This document shows, piece by piece, positions 22,865-29,089 of a DNA stretch of 31,352 bases. A program made the translations under genes and the position numbers. Numbering within the stretch: the stretch's first letter is position 1; each line of letters opens with the position of its first letter. The notes under the pieces are model-generated. The model was not told the origin of the DNA. It saw nothing but the letters and a program-made list of their open reading frames with translations, and searched no databases. Source of the stretch: a virus; IMG/VR virus record IMGVR_UViG_3300044858_000928, positions 1 to 31,352 of that record; one strand, written 5' to 3'.

Positions 22865-23426
22865 TTGCCGTCAATTCTTTGACGCGGGTGTTAATGCGGT
22901 CTTTAAGAGTGGTCTTATTGACCTTGGCTTCTAACAATTCGTTATGTTCTGTCCAAATCGCACGAAGAACATCAACCTCGGTAATATCCTTAATTGAGTC
23001 AATGACTTGGCTTGCCGTTGCTAATTGCTCAGGCGTGAATTCGGGAGCCTTAGCGACTGGTGCTGGGGCGGCTGGTTTCCGCGGCTCACTCTGATACCGC
23101 TCCACCTTTTCCATCTCTTGACGGCTTGGGCGCTTGCCCTCTGAGGCAAAACCGCAATTCGCTAATGCGCGACCTATCGCGGAGGTTTCTCCATTTTCTA
23201 GGGCTGAGGTGCGGTTGACGGGGCTTGCGCCTACGATTTCTTCGGCATACCCAGTCGCGACTGGTTGAAGGTCTGTGCGGTCAAAGAAGACTTCTGCCTT
23301 CACGATGAAGCGGCGCTCATCATGAAAGACCAGTTCTGTGAGAACACGCCCTTCGGGGTGCTTTTTCCAAAAACGAGCCAGCCTGACTTCGACTGTTTCG
23401 TAATCATCTAGGTTGAACTTTGCCAT
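22857..23426 (-). CDS. ERF/Rad52-like single-strand annealing protein
   Basis: A 189-residue protein. The core is VTELVFHDERRFIVKAEVFF, ATGYAEEIVG, then NRTSALENGETSAIGRALAN (the signature of ERF/Rad52-type phage annealing proteins). A Pro/Ala linker and a helical tail (FTPEQLATASQVIDSIKDIT) follow. It anneals complementary single strands made by an exonuclease such as the Cas4-like protein. It is the first gene of the recombination operon, with a GAAAGGCAATAGC site. Confidence 0.85.
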   Translation of the reverse strand: MAKFNLDDYETVEVRLARFWKKHPEGRVLTELVFHDERRFIVKAEVFFDRTDLQPVATGYAEEIVGASPVNRTSALENGETSAIGRALANCGFASEGKRPSRQEMEKVERYQSEPRKPAAPAPVAKAPEFTPEQLATASQVIDSIKDITEVDVLRAIWTEHNELLEAKVNKTTLKDRINTRVKELTASA

Positions 23427-23446
23427 GCTATTGCCTTTCGTTTGGG

Positions 23447-23458
23447 GGGCTTGCGCCC
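23447..23458 (-). promoter_or_regulatory. Leader hairpin before the annealing gene
   Basis: Minus strand GGGC-GCAA-GCCC, a GNRA tetraloop hairpin, just upstream of the CCCCAAACGAAAGGC site. It is the same form as the leaders after P1 and P3, though only a weak promoter (TGGACA, 23492-23497, with a poor -10) is visible upstream. Confidence 0.55.
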
Positions 23459-23464
23459 TTTGGG

Positions 23465-23488
23465 TGTAATGTTCGGGGAAGAATTACA
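23465..23488. promoter_or_regulatory. Inverted repeat TGTAAT-N12-ATTACA
   Basis: The arms are 23465-23470 and 23483-23488. It lies in the gap between the leftward annealing gene and the rightward gene at 23543, and overlaps the weak minus-strand promoter. Operator-like, but short; no protein is assigned. Confidence 0.45.
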
Positions 23489-23542
23489 TTTTGTCCAGCA
23501 CCTCGCTCGGCGTGGCGCGGAAGAAAGTGAGAAAATGGTTCT

Positions 23543-23767
23543 ATGAATCCCGTTGTGAATACTCCGAAGGCTTCGGTCACTATAAGCCTTCATAAGTTGT
23601 ATGTTGAAGTCGTTCACGAAGCCTCGTATCCCGACCAAATAACGGACATTTCTAATCGTGCCAAAGAACTTTTTGAGTCAGTATTAAAGTTAGCCCAGGA
23701 ATCCAAAGTGGATATCCGCTCCTTTGACTATGACGAAATTGAAGACGAGTTTGAGGATGAGGACTGA
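23543..23767 (+). CDS. Only rightward gene: acidic 74-residue protein
   Basis: A 74-residue protein, NPVVNTPKASVTISLHKLYV ... with a helical middle (NRAKELFESVLKLAQ) and a strongly acidic end (DYDEIEDEFEDED). It reads like a real protein, while the minus strand here has no credible frame. The ribosome binding site (GAAAGTGAG) is rather far from ATG. Divergent from the recombination operon, it might be a regulator or an acidic DNA mimic. Its end overlaps the minus-strand zinc-ribbon gene by 40 bases. Confidence 0.6.
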   Translation: MNPVVNTPKASVTISLHKLYVEVVHEASYPDQITDISNRAKELFESVLKLAQESKVDIRSFDYDEIEDEFEDED

Positions 23768-23880
23768 CCGCAAGTTCCACATACTAGGTCGTAGTCGTGG
23801 GTCGCAATTAGTCGGCGGTAAGAACTAGAGAATCTAAACCCGCTGTTAATGTGGTAATCACCACCGCAAGGGCATTTCAT
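23728..23880 (-). CDS. Mini zinc-ribbon protein (50 residues)
   Basis: ATG 23880 (ATGA junction) gives MKCPCGGDYHINSGFRFSSS, then DLVCGTCGQ and a serine-rich tail. CxC and CxxC knuckles form a ribbon. The serine tail is the antisense of the acidic end of the rightward gene, so both termini are constrained by the same 40 bases. Confidence 0.65.
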   Translation of the reverse strand: MKCPCGGDYHINSGFRFSSSYRRLIATHDYDLVCGTCGQSSSSNSSSISS

Positions 23881-24062
23881 AAGTCACCCATTTCCATATC
23901 AACGGAACGCTGAAACGCCATATCGTTGTGTCGCCAAAATGGGTCGCTACGAAATCCGCGAGCGGCGAACGCGTCTAAACATGGCTCACAGATAGGGCGT
24001 GGGTCTTGGGTATCGGCTAAAACTTTCTCTCCGCAGTCGTGGCATTTCTTCCAGCGCATCAT
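23877..24062 (-). CDS. Zinc-ribbon protein (61 residues)
   Basis: Started at ATG 24062 in a TAATG junction with GGAGGACTATC upstream. It reads MMRWKKCHDCGEKVLADTQD, RPICEPCLDAF, a clear CxxC...CxxC ribbon, then a helix and FWRHNDMAFQRSVD. Basic N-terminus. Function unknown. Confidence 0.75.
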   Translation of the reverse strand: MMRWKKCHDCGEKVLADTQDPRPICEPCLDAFAARGFRSDPFWRHNDMAFQRSVDMEMGDL

Positions 24063-24262
24063 TAGATAGTCCTCCAAGGGGCATTAGGGTTTGGAATGTA
24101 ACGCTTTAAGATTTGTGGTTTCTCGCGGTGTCCACAGAAGTCGCAATACAACGCGATGAGGTCACGATTCTCTAAGGGGTAGATGACCCATTGTGAGCGC
24201 TTACCGCACTCGCATTCAATGTTGTCTAAGTTTGAATACTTTTTGCCGTTGATGAGATACAT
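24062..24262 (-). CDS. Zinc-ribbon protein (66 residues)
   Basis: ATG 24262 in a TAATG junction gives MYLINGKKYSNLDNIECECG, WVIYPLENRDLIALYCDFCG, then a basic C-terminus. The CxC...CxxC layout is a ribbon with a beta core. Two in-frame starts upstream are rejected in favour of the junction. Function unknown. Confidence 0.75.
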   Translation of the reverse strand: MYLINGKKYSNLDNIECECGKRSQWVIYPLENRDLIALYCDFCGHREKPQILKRYIPNPNAPWRTI

Positions 24263-24450
24263 TAGTTGTTCTCGCTTCCGTATGGAACCTGGAACACAAA
24301 CCAACCTGTCATGTCTTGCTCAAAAATCCAAATGCCGTTATCTGAATCTGTTTCGTTTAGACGGCTTGCGGCGTTCCATGCGGTTTGATAACTGGCGTAA
24401 TACTTGACCTCGCCATTAGCCTTAGTGTGTTGCTTTAGTATCTTATACAT
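24262..24450 (-). CDS. Hypothetical protein, first gene after promoter P3
   Basis: A 62-residue protein MYKILKQHTKANGEVKYYAS ... GIWIFEQDMTGWFVFQVPYG, a beta-rich small fold. ATG follows the GGAAGGCAAAG site shared with other promoter-proximal genes. It leads a block that includes two zinc ribbons. Function unknown. Confidence 0.78.
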   Translation of the reverse strand: MYKILKQHTKANGEVKYYASYQTAWNAASRLNETDSDNGIWIFEQDMTGWFVFQVPYGSENN

Positions 24451-24467
24451 CTTTGCCTTCCGTTTGG

Positions 24468-24479
24468 GGGCTTCTGCCC
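24468..24479 (-). promoter_or_regulatory. Leader hairpin after P3
   Basis: Minus strand GGGC-AGAA-GCCC, placed just after the expected transcription start of P3 and before the ribosome binding site, as in P1. Confidence 0.6.
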
Positions 24480-24489
24480 TGATAGTCCA

Positions 24490-24551
24490 AACCTACGGCA
24501 TACGCCTACGCGTGTCAAGAACTTTTACAAAGTTTTTGTAACTATTTTTGT
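24490..24551 (-). promoter_or_regulatory. Promoter P3 with upstream dyad
   Basis: Minus strand -35 TTGACA (24513-24518), 17-base spacer and -10 TAGGTT (24490-24495). A perfect 17-bp dyad TTACAAA-AAC-TTTGTAA (24525-24541) lies 6 bases upstream of the -35, with a second ACAAAAA block 12 bases on. This is the clearest member of the three cassettes. Confidence 0.88.
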
Positions 24552-24566
24552 GGCGTTGCCCACACT

Positions 24567-24682
24567 ATTCGTATGCTCTATACCAATATACGAATGTTAA
24601 ATACTAATCAAAATGCCATTGGTATCAAAAAATCTACGCGTATATTCTTATGATTCGTATGGGTCTATACCAATATACGAAT
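24567..24682. repeat. Two AT-rich inverted repeats (possible origin or operator)
   Basis: Unit A is ATTCGTAT (24567-24574), 13 bases, ATACGAAT (24588-24595). Unit B is ATTCGTAT (24653-24660), 14 bases, ATACGAAT (24675-24682). Both loops contain TCTATACCAAT, and an inverted copy ATTGGTAT lies between them (24618-24625). The region is AT-rich and non-coding and lies just upstream of P3. It fits iterons of an origin or binding sites of a phage repressor or activator. With P3 it fills the 236-base gap 24451-24686. Confidence 0.8.
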
Positions 24683-24686
24683 ATTC

Positions 24687-24839
24687 CTAGATACTCCACC
24701 AACCCTGTGATGTGGCTTTACCGCTCGCTATCCAGTCACGATGTAGTTCGGCTTGAAACTGCCAATCCGTTTCATGCGTATCTCTACCGCAATACGGGCA
24801 GATAGGTTCGCCAACATTCTTGTAGATGTGGCGGCACAT
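24687..24839 (-). CDS. Mini zinc-finger protein (50 residues)
   Basis: ATG 24839 (TAATG junction) reads MCRHIYKNVGEPICPYCGRD, THETDWQFQAELHRDWIASG, ending QGWWSI. CPYCG plus early Cys/His and a later H could bind zinc (CxxH...CxxC). The stop lies 5 bases from the repeat unit B. Function unknown. Confidence 0.72.
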   Translation of the reverse strand: MCRHIYKNVGEPICPYCGRDTHETDWQFQAELHRDWIASGKATSQGWWSI

Positions 24840-25876
24840 TAGTCAAGCCATACTTTGTATGCGGCTGTGACCCTTCCTTTATCGGGGTCCACAAAATGTA
24901 GTCGCTGTGAAGGAGTTGCGCTCGCCGCCAGCATTACTCCCGCATATCTGTTATCGCTCTCGGTGCTACCAGTTTGATACACGCTACCTAATCCGTTAGC
25001 CATCGCCCATTCGTTGTGCGTGTGATAGTGACCAATATAAACATCACGAAACTCCCAAGGGTAAGAGCCTGAACGCCAGCGGTTGATGTGTTGGACTATT
25101 GCGCCAGGACTAGCGAAGCCGTTGCGACCAACTTCGTCACCATGAATTAGTAGCGCTCGGTAGTTTCCTATCTCAACGCGCTGAATATCCTCAGGGCTTT
25201 CGTGCCAGGTCAAACGCTTTTCTCCTGAGAGTAATTGGCGCGCCAGTTCGTAGCACATGCGGTCAAAGTTATCTGAGCGCGGAACAGCGTCACGCTTGCT
25301 ACCTATACGCCCGTGGTTGCCCCACTCAGCCACTACTGTGACTCGTTCATAGTTAGAGAGGGCATAGCGCACTACATCCACCATAAGGCGGGATACAGTC
25401 ACATACTGCTCAAAGATAGTCGCGTCTATCTCAAACGCTTGGGTTGGGAAGTTAAATAGACCCTCAACCATGTCGCCGCCAAACATAATCACGCAATTCT
25501 TTACTGGGTGGTCAGCCCTCTGTATTTCTGTGATTCGTACTGCCTTTGCCGCAAACTCTAAAACACGCTTGCGCATTACTTCGCTGTTATAGGTTGTAGT
25601 CTTCTTAGCCCCTTGCCAGTCCGTCATGTGCCAAAGTGCGACCTCAGGTTTCTTTTTGTTACCTTTTGTTACCTCAGGAACATCCGCTGGTTTAATTGGT
25701 CCGTAAGACAACATCGCGTCATAGGCGGCTTGATGAGTTGCCTCTACTAAATCTTCATTACGGGTCTTGGCTTTAATGAGTTGTTTCTGTAAGCGAAAAA
25801 GTGCGTTGCGCAATTCCTTTACATCTGACGACTCAATACCCTCAGGCAGATTCTTTAGATTATCTTCCAGGCTCAT
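24839..25876 (-). CDS. Calcineurin-like metallophosphoesterase (SbcD/Mre11-type)
   Basis: A 345-residue protein. After a helical N-terminal region (residues 1-70) come the metallophosphoesterase motifs: HMTDW (83-87), FGGDMVEG (132-139), WGNHGR (185-190), LIHGDE (243-248) and GHYHTH (282-287). The first motif is unusual: D-x-Q where most family members have D-x-H. It is likely a DNA exo/endonuclease in phage DNA processing. No SbcC-like partner is in the window. Overlaps its neighbour by 17 bases. Confidence 0.88.
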   Translation of the reverse strand: MSLEDNLKNLPEGIESSDVKELRNALFRLQKQLIKAKTRNEDLVEATHQAAYDAMLSYGPIKPADVPEVTKGNKKKPEVALWHMTDWQGAKKTTTYNSEVMRKRVLEFAAKAVRITEIQRADHPVKNCVIMFGGDMVEGLFNFPTQAFEIDATIFEQYVTVSRLMVDVVRYALSNYERVTVVAEWGNHGRIGSKRDAVPRSDNFDRMCYELARQLLSGEKRLTWHESPEDIQRVEIGNYRALLIHGDEVGRNGFASPGAIVQHINRWRSGSYPWEFRDVYIGHYHTHNEWAMANGLGSVYQTGSTESDNRYAGVMLAASATPSQRLHFVDPDKGRVTAAYKVWLD

Positions 25877-26123
25877 TGAACCACGCTTTCATTCCGTGTT
25901 CTGTATAGCCTTGTTTATCTAACCAGTTATCTCTGTGATTAGGGTTTGCTAAACATCTAATAGTCTTAAATGAGTCCATCATTAAGGCTACTTTCCATGC
26001 TGGTATAGGCGTGTCCAGGTTCAACATAATTGCCCACATCTTGCCTATTTTTTCAAAGTTATTCTCAGCGTTGCCGTGAGTGTTTTGTCGGTTTTTTAGA
26101 ATGTCTTTTAATTCTTCGGACAT
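25860..26123 (-). CDS. DUF6378-like phage protein
   Basis: An 87-residue protein: DILKNRQNTHGNAENNFEKI, WKVALMMDSFKTIRCLANPN, HRDNWLDKQGYTEHG. The R-x-x-x-H-G, FK and NP-H-x-DNW-D-x-x-GY pattern recurs in many phages and I associate it with DUF6378. Helical; the function of the family is unknown. It overlaps its neighbours by 16-17 bases. Confidence 0.82.
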   Translation of the reverse strand: MSEELKDILKNRQNTHGNAENNFEKIGKMWAIMLNLDTPIPAWKVALMMDSFKTIRCLANPNHRDNWLDKQGYTEHGMKAWFNEPGR

Positions 26124-26350
26124 TTACAAACACCCCTGCGGTGCGCTCTGATGGATTCGGCTGTTGCTTTGTGTCCTTCTGCCCGCAAGGCTTTTACAAT
26201 TATGTTCGCCGAAAATCCTTTTGCCCATGCTTCTTCTAATGCTTTGCGGTCTTTCTCGTTTAAGTTATTCAGGGTCATTTGATACGAACAATATGGACTA
26301 AACCCTTTTTGTTTAGAAGCCAATTCTGAAAGCGTTTTTTCTAAACTCAT
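26108..26350 (-). CDS. Hypothetical HTH-like protein
   Basis: An 80-residue protein from ATG 26350, which has a very strong site (AGGAGGTGGGT). It reads MSLEKTLSELASKQKGFSPY, NEKDRKALEEAWAKGFSANI, VKALRAEGHKATAESIRAHR. The last part looks like a helix-turn-helix (SANIIVKALRAEGHKATAESI). DNA binding is inferred. The 79-base gap before it (26351-26429) holds a weak stem (TGAGCA/TGCTCA) and a possible TATAGT -10 box. Confidence 0.75.
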   Translation of the reverse strand: MSLEKTLSELASKQKGFSPYCSYQMTLNNLNEKDRKALEEAWAKGFSANIIVKALRAEGHKATAESIRAHRRGVCKCPKN

Positions 26351-26429
26351 ACCCACCTCCTGTCATAGCGTAACATAACTATAAATGAGCAGTTTAGACT
26401 CATGCTCAGGAGTTCCCATGGAGGCGGGA

Positions 26430-26672
26430 TTACTTCTTCTTCTTTGCGTCCTTTTTTGCGAGTTTATCTAGTTCAACAACAACCCAGTCAGATACTCGTC
26501 CAAAAGCAGGGTCATTCTTGTCTATTCCGCGAATTGCTGGACCAGCGATAGCCGCGGCAGTTGCGAGCGCAAGAGCCTTTAGGTCAGTTACTCCACCAAG
26601 ATAAAGTGCGAGCGCGGTTAGCGCAAAGTGGCGTAGTCCTGATTTAAGCGCTTGTATGTGTTGTGGCTTCAT
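26430..26672 (-). CDS. Putative holin
   Basis: An 80-residue protein with hydrophobic stretches (HFALTALALYLGGV; LKALALATAAAIAGPAIRGI), a short turn and a lysine-rich tail (KKDAKKKK). This is the topology of small actinophage holins. It follows the endolysin gene and overlaps it by 29 bases, with an AAGGAGAAAA site. It would set the time of lysis by opening the membrane. Confidence 0.82.
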   Translation of the reverse strand: MKPQHIQALKSGLRHFALTALALYLGGVTDLKALALATAAAIAGPAIRGIDKNDPAFGRVSDWVVVELDKLAKKDAKKKK

Positions 26673-27135
26673 TTTTCTCCTTTACGGGGCGGGCGACTGC
26701 CAATACATACTTGTATGGGCGTTTTCTTCTATAAACTCCATCCCCATTAGCCTGTGAGCCTACCTTACCGCTTGATGTATTGCCCTCAATACAGACCAAT
26801 ACCTTTGTGCGTGGGTTATTTCTAATCACAATGCCCACATGGTCAGGTTCAGCGTCATCATCAAACTGAAAGAACGCTATGTCGCCAGCCTTGGCTTGCC
26901 CAATGGGTACAAGTTTATTCTTCTTAGTGAACCAGGTTAATCCAGCGGCACATGAGGCAAAGCCTTTCTTACCGCTTGCCGCGATGTGTTTGACCAGCCC
27001 AGCCTCGTTATAGACCCAGGATACGAACATAGCACACCACGGGTTGTTGTTTAACCCGTACCACTTGCCGTATTTTGTATTGTTGTTTGCGCCCTCTACA
27101 TAACCAATTTCTTGCTTGGCTATCTCAATAATCAT
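26644..27135 (-). CDS. Endolysin (CHAP-type peptidase)
   Basis: A 163-residue endolysin. The CHAP fold has C34 in NPWCAMFVSWVYNEAG, KAGDIAFFQFDDDAEPDHVG with H99, and CIEGNT with E117 as the third active residue. It cuts peptide bonds of the host wall. No signal peptide is seen, so the holin must release it. The C-terminal tail is Lys/Thr-rich and lacks a recognised binding domain. It overlaps the preceding gene by ATGA. Confidence 0.93.
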   Translation of the reverse strand: MIIEIAKQEIGYVEGANNNTKYGKWYGLNNNPWCAMFVSWVYNEAGLVKHIAASGKKGFASCAAGLTWFTKKNKLVPIGQAKAGDIAFFQFDDDAEPDHVGIVIRNNPRTKVLVCIEGNTSSGKVGSQANGDGVYRRKRPYKYVLAVARPVKEKNEATTHTSA

Positions 27136-27350
27136 TTTCTCTCCACTAATAGTCGGTAAATTTCATCTACACGATTCTCTAACTTAGTGACCTTATCATC
27201 AATATCTTTGACTTTGTCTTTGATACTAGACCCGCCGTTTGGTTTGAGTTCGGCAAGGTAATACTTGACTAGATGGCGGACACCCATAGCCGCCGCTCCC
27301 ATAAGTGTAGTAATCCCAACACTTAGACCAACCCATTCATTTACAGACAT
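27132..27350 (-). CDS. Membrane-anchored coiled-coil protein (second lysis-region protein)
   Basis: A 72-residue protein: one membrane segment (WVGLSVGITTLMGAAAMGV), a basic/aromatic turn, then a coiled coil (KDIDDKVTKLENRVDEIYRL). The layout resembles the XhlA/DUF2746-like proteins found next to holins in Gram-positive phages. Role as a holin partner is inferred. Confidence 0.78.
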   Translation of the reverse strand: MSVNEWVGLSVGITTLMGAAAMGVRHLVKYYLAELKPNGGSSIKDKVKDIDDKVTKLENRVDEIYRLLVERK

Positions 27351-27366
27351 AGCGAGAAGTATAACC

Positions 27367-27597
27367 TTATGGATAATTTGATTCGGTTATTTTTTTCCAG
27401 GCTGTGCCATTCCAATACACAAGCCGAGAAATAGATGTGTCAAAGAAAATATCCCCTGTCCTGGGGTTAGTAGGCATATCCGTAGCAAAATTGACATTAG
27501 GCGCGGTAAAGCGCTGGGCGGTTTCTAATTTACGAAGGCGGGATTCTAGGTCGGAAAAGATAATCCGTAAATCAGGCGGCTGGTTAATGTATGCCAT
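27367..27597 (-). CDS. Small tail protein with the GDIFFDT...NGTAW module
   Basis: A 76-residue protein. A coiled start (IIFSDLESRLRKLETAQRF) leads to TGDIFFDTSISRLVYWNGTAW, a copy of the module found in the fibre proteins at 5902-7670. It lies 6 bases after the Gp37-like tail protein. Probably a fibre or baseplate adaptor; the coiled coil suggests trimerisation. Confidence 0.75.
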   Translation of the reverse strand: MAYINQPPDLRIIFSDLESRLRKLETAQRFTAPNVNFATDMPTNPRTGDIFFDTSISRLVYWNGTAWKKITESNYP

Positions 27598-27603
27598 AAC
27601 GCC

Positions 27604-28698
27604 TCAATTCGTAGTAATTGTTAGGGTAATAGTAACCCGTTCAGGACCATCTTCGCCTGGTTGGACATTTAGACCAACAATGCGATAAACCTGGTCAAGA
27701 CCAGTCGGGAAGCGTGGGTCAGTAATACGAAGTCGTGCGTCATCACCAATGTTGTATGTGCCAAATTGTGGTTCGGCAAATGCTGGAACAACCAGTTTAA
27801 TAATTGGCGGCGGCTCAGAAAGAGCCAAGACTTGTCCAAGTGCTAATTCGTTTAGGAGTGTTTGGTCAGTTGTATCTGAGTAATTTGCTTGGTCTTCAAG
27901 AAGCGCCCAGCCCGCGGTTAATTTAGATGTGTCTTGCGCGGTTGCGCTTAGACGACCTTCGTTAGAACCAGCCCCCAGGACATACAAAGTATTCGCAACA
28001 ATAGAGCCGTCTTCAGGGTATTCATACTCCACAACATTGCCAGCGGGGAACTCAAAGACAGGAATAGCAGGATTACTAGGTGAATAGACTGTACCTGTGC
28101 GGGGATAACCTAAGATAAGGGTTTTAGTCGGTACGCCATTTATGTCGTATGCAACATCAATAGTAAAATCAAACCCATCATCTGCGCGTGATAAATCCTG
28201 GATAGCGCCATACACAGTTTTTAGTTCGTAGTCATAATAAACGCGGTCCACAAGAACGCCTGAGGTTTCTGAGCCTGTAATAACGCCAATGTCGCCGCTC
28301 GCTATTGCCTGTGCGTTATCTATAAGGGTGCGGGCTATAACTAATTGGTCTGTGTTTGTAAATGCCGTAGTGGTTGAGATACGGCGGCGCTCAAAATAAG
28401 ACTCAAACTCTCTAGCGGTAAATGTGAATTCCTGGCTCGCTGAGTTATAGGTTCTGCCCCATACAACGCCGCCCCAAATAAGGGTTCCGTTTCTATCTAC
28501 ATACAGAGCAACGCGCCCTGGCTCTGTGCCGTCAGCAACATTAAAGCCAAATGAGTTAATACCCGACAGGAGTATGCGCGCTTGAAATGTGCCAGCCTGA
28601 TTTAACTGTTGCGTAAAAGATACGCCAGTTAAAGGCAATTCAGCGATTATCTCGTTTGTGAGCAGGTCAGCAAAGAGATAGCGGTATGTTGTAGTCAT
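27604..28698 (-). CDS. Minor tail protein of the ReqiPepy6 Gp37-like type
   Basis: A 364-residue protein. Features are the beta-rich start (YRYLFADLLTNEIIAELPLT GVSFTQQLNQAG), RVALYVDRNGTLIWGGVVWG, FTAREFESYFERRRI, and NTLYVLGAGSNEGRLSATA later. These occur in the tail-tip proteins of actinophages (Gp37-like, related to tail hub domains). It likely forms the tail tip next to Dit. Ends ERVTITLTI. Confidence 0.85.
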   Translation of the reverse strand: MTTTYRYLFADLLTNEIIAELPLTGVSFTQQLNQAGTFQARILLSGINSFGFNVADGTEPGRVALYVDRNGTLIWGGVVWGRTYNSASQEFTFTAREFESYFERRRISTTTAFTNTDQLVIARTLIDNAQAIASGDIGVITGSETSGVLVDRVYYDYELKTVYGAIQDLSRADDGFDFTIDVAYDINGVPTKTLILGYPRTGTVYSPSNPAIPVFEFPAGNVVEYEYPEDGSIVANTLYVLGAGSNEGRLSATAQDTSKLTAGWALLEDQANYSDTTDQTLLNELALGQVLALSEPPPIIKLVVPAFAEPQFGTYNIGDDARLRITDPRFPTGLDQVYRIVGLNVQPGEDGPERVTITLTITTN

Positions 28699-28708
28699 AC
28701 CGCCTCAC

Positions 28709-29080
28709 TTATTCAACAGACTTTGTTTCCCACTCACCTTTTAGCGAGTTCCAAGTGTGAACTCCCTCAGTAGTAGGTTCAGGTACGGGTGTTTTCCACA
28801 TCCAAGTTGTTTTATCAAATACATGCCATTCATCAACGGCACAAGGGATAAAAGCATCTTCAATAGGGTCATAAGAGCCGTCTTTATGAGCAAAAATCTT
28901 GCGTATTTTTCCGTTGTAAGAAGTTTGAACCCATTTTGTATCTTCACCAAAAAGTGATTTACAAAACGCAATTCCTATTTCTTCTTTTTCTACGCCTTTA
29001 TCGTCTGCGGTATCTGAGTCCGCAATAACGATAATGCGTAAGACTTTATTGTTTTTATCTAATTCTGCGAAATGTGCCAT
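28709..29080 (-). CDS. Conserved aquatic-phage structural-region protein
   Basis: A 123-residue protein: MAHFAELDKNNKVLRIIVIA, CKSLFGEDTKWVQTSYNGKI, then DPIEDAFI and W-rich end (TTWMWKTPVPEPTT). The pattern MAHFA ... QTSYNG ... YDP is common in phages of marine and freshwater bacteria, generally among tail-fibre genes. Function not known to me. Confidence 0.8.
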   Translation of the reverse strand: MAHFAELDKNNKVLRIIVIADSDTADDKGVEKEEIGIAFCKSLFGEDTKWVQTSYNGKIRKIFAHKDGSYDPIEDAFIPCAVDEWHVFDKTTWMWKTPVPEPTTEGVHTWNSLKGEWETKSVE

Positions 29081-29089
29081 TGTTTTCTC

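Noticed and set aside
23408-23638. 76-codon minus-strand frame upstream of the annealing gene
   Set aside because: It runs through the leader hairpin, ribosome binding site and start of the annealing gene and its product is basic and random-looking.
26351-26429. Terminator or promoter in the gap after the holin gene
   Set aside because: The stem TGAGCA-N11-TGCTCA is short with no T-run, and the TATAGT box lacks a matching -35 hexamer.
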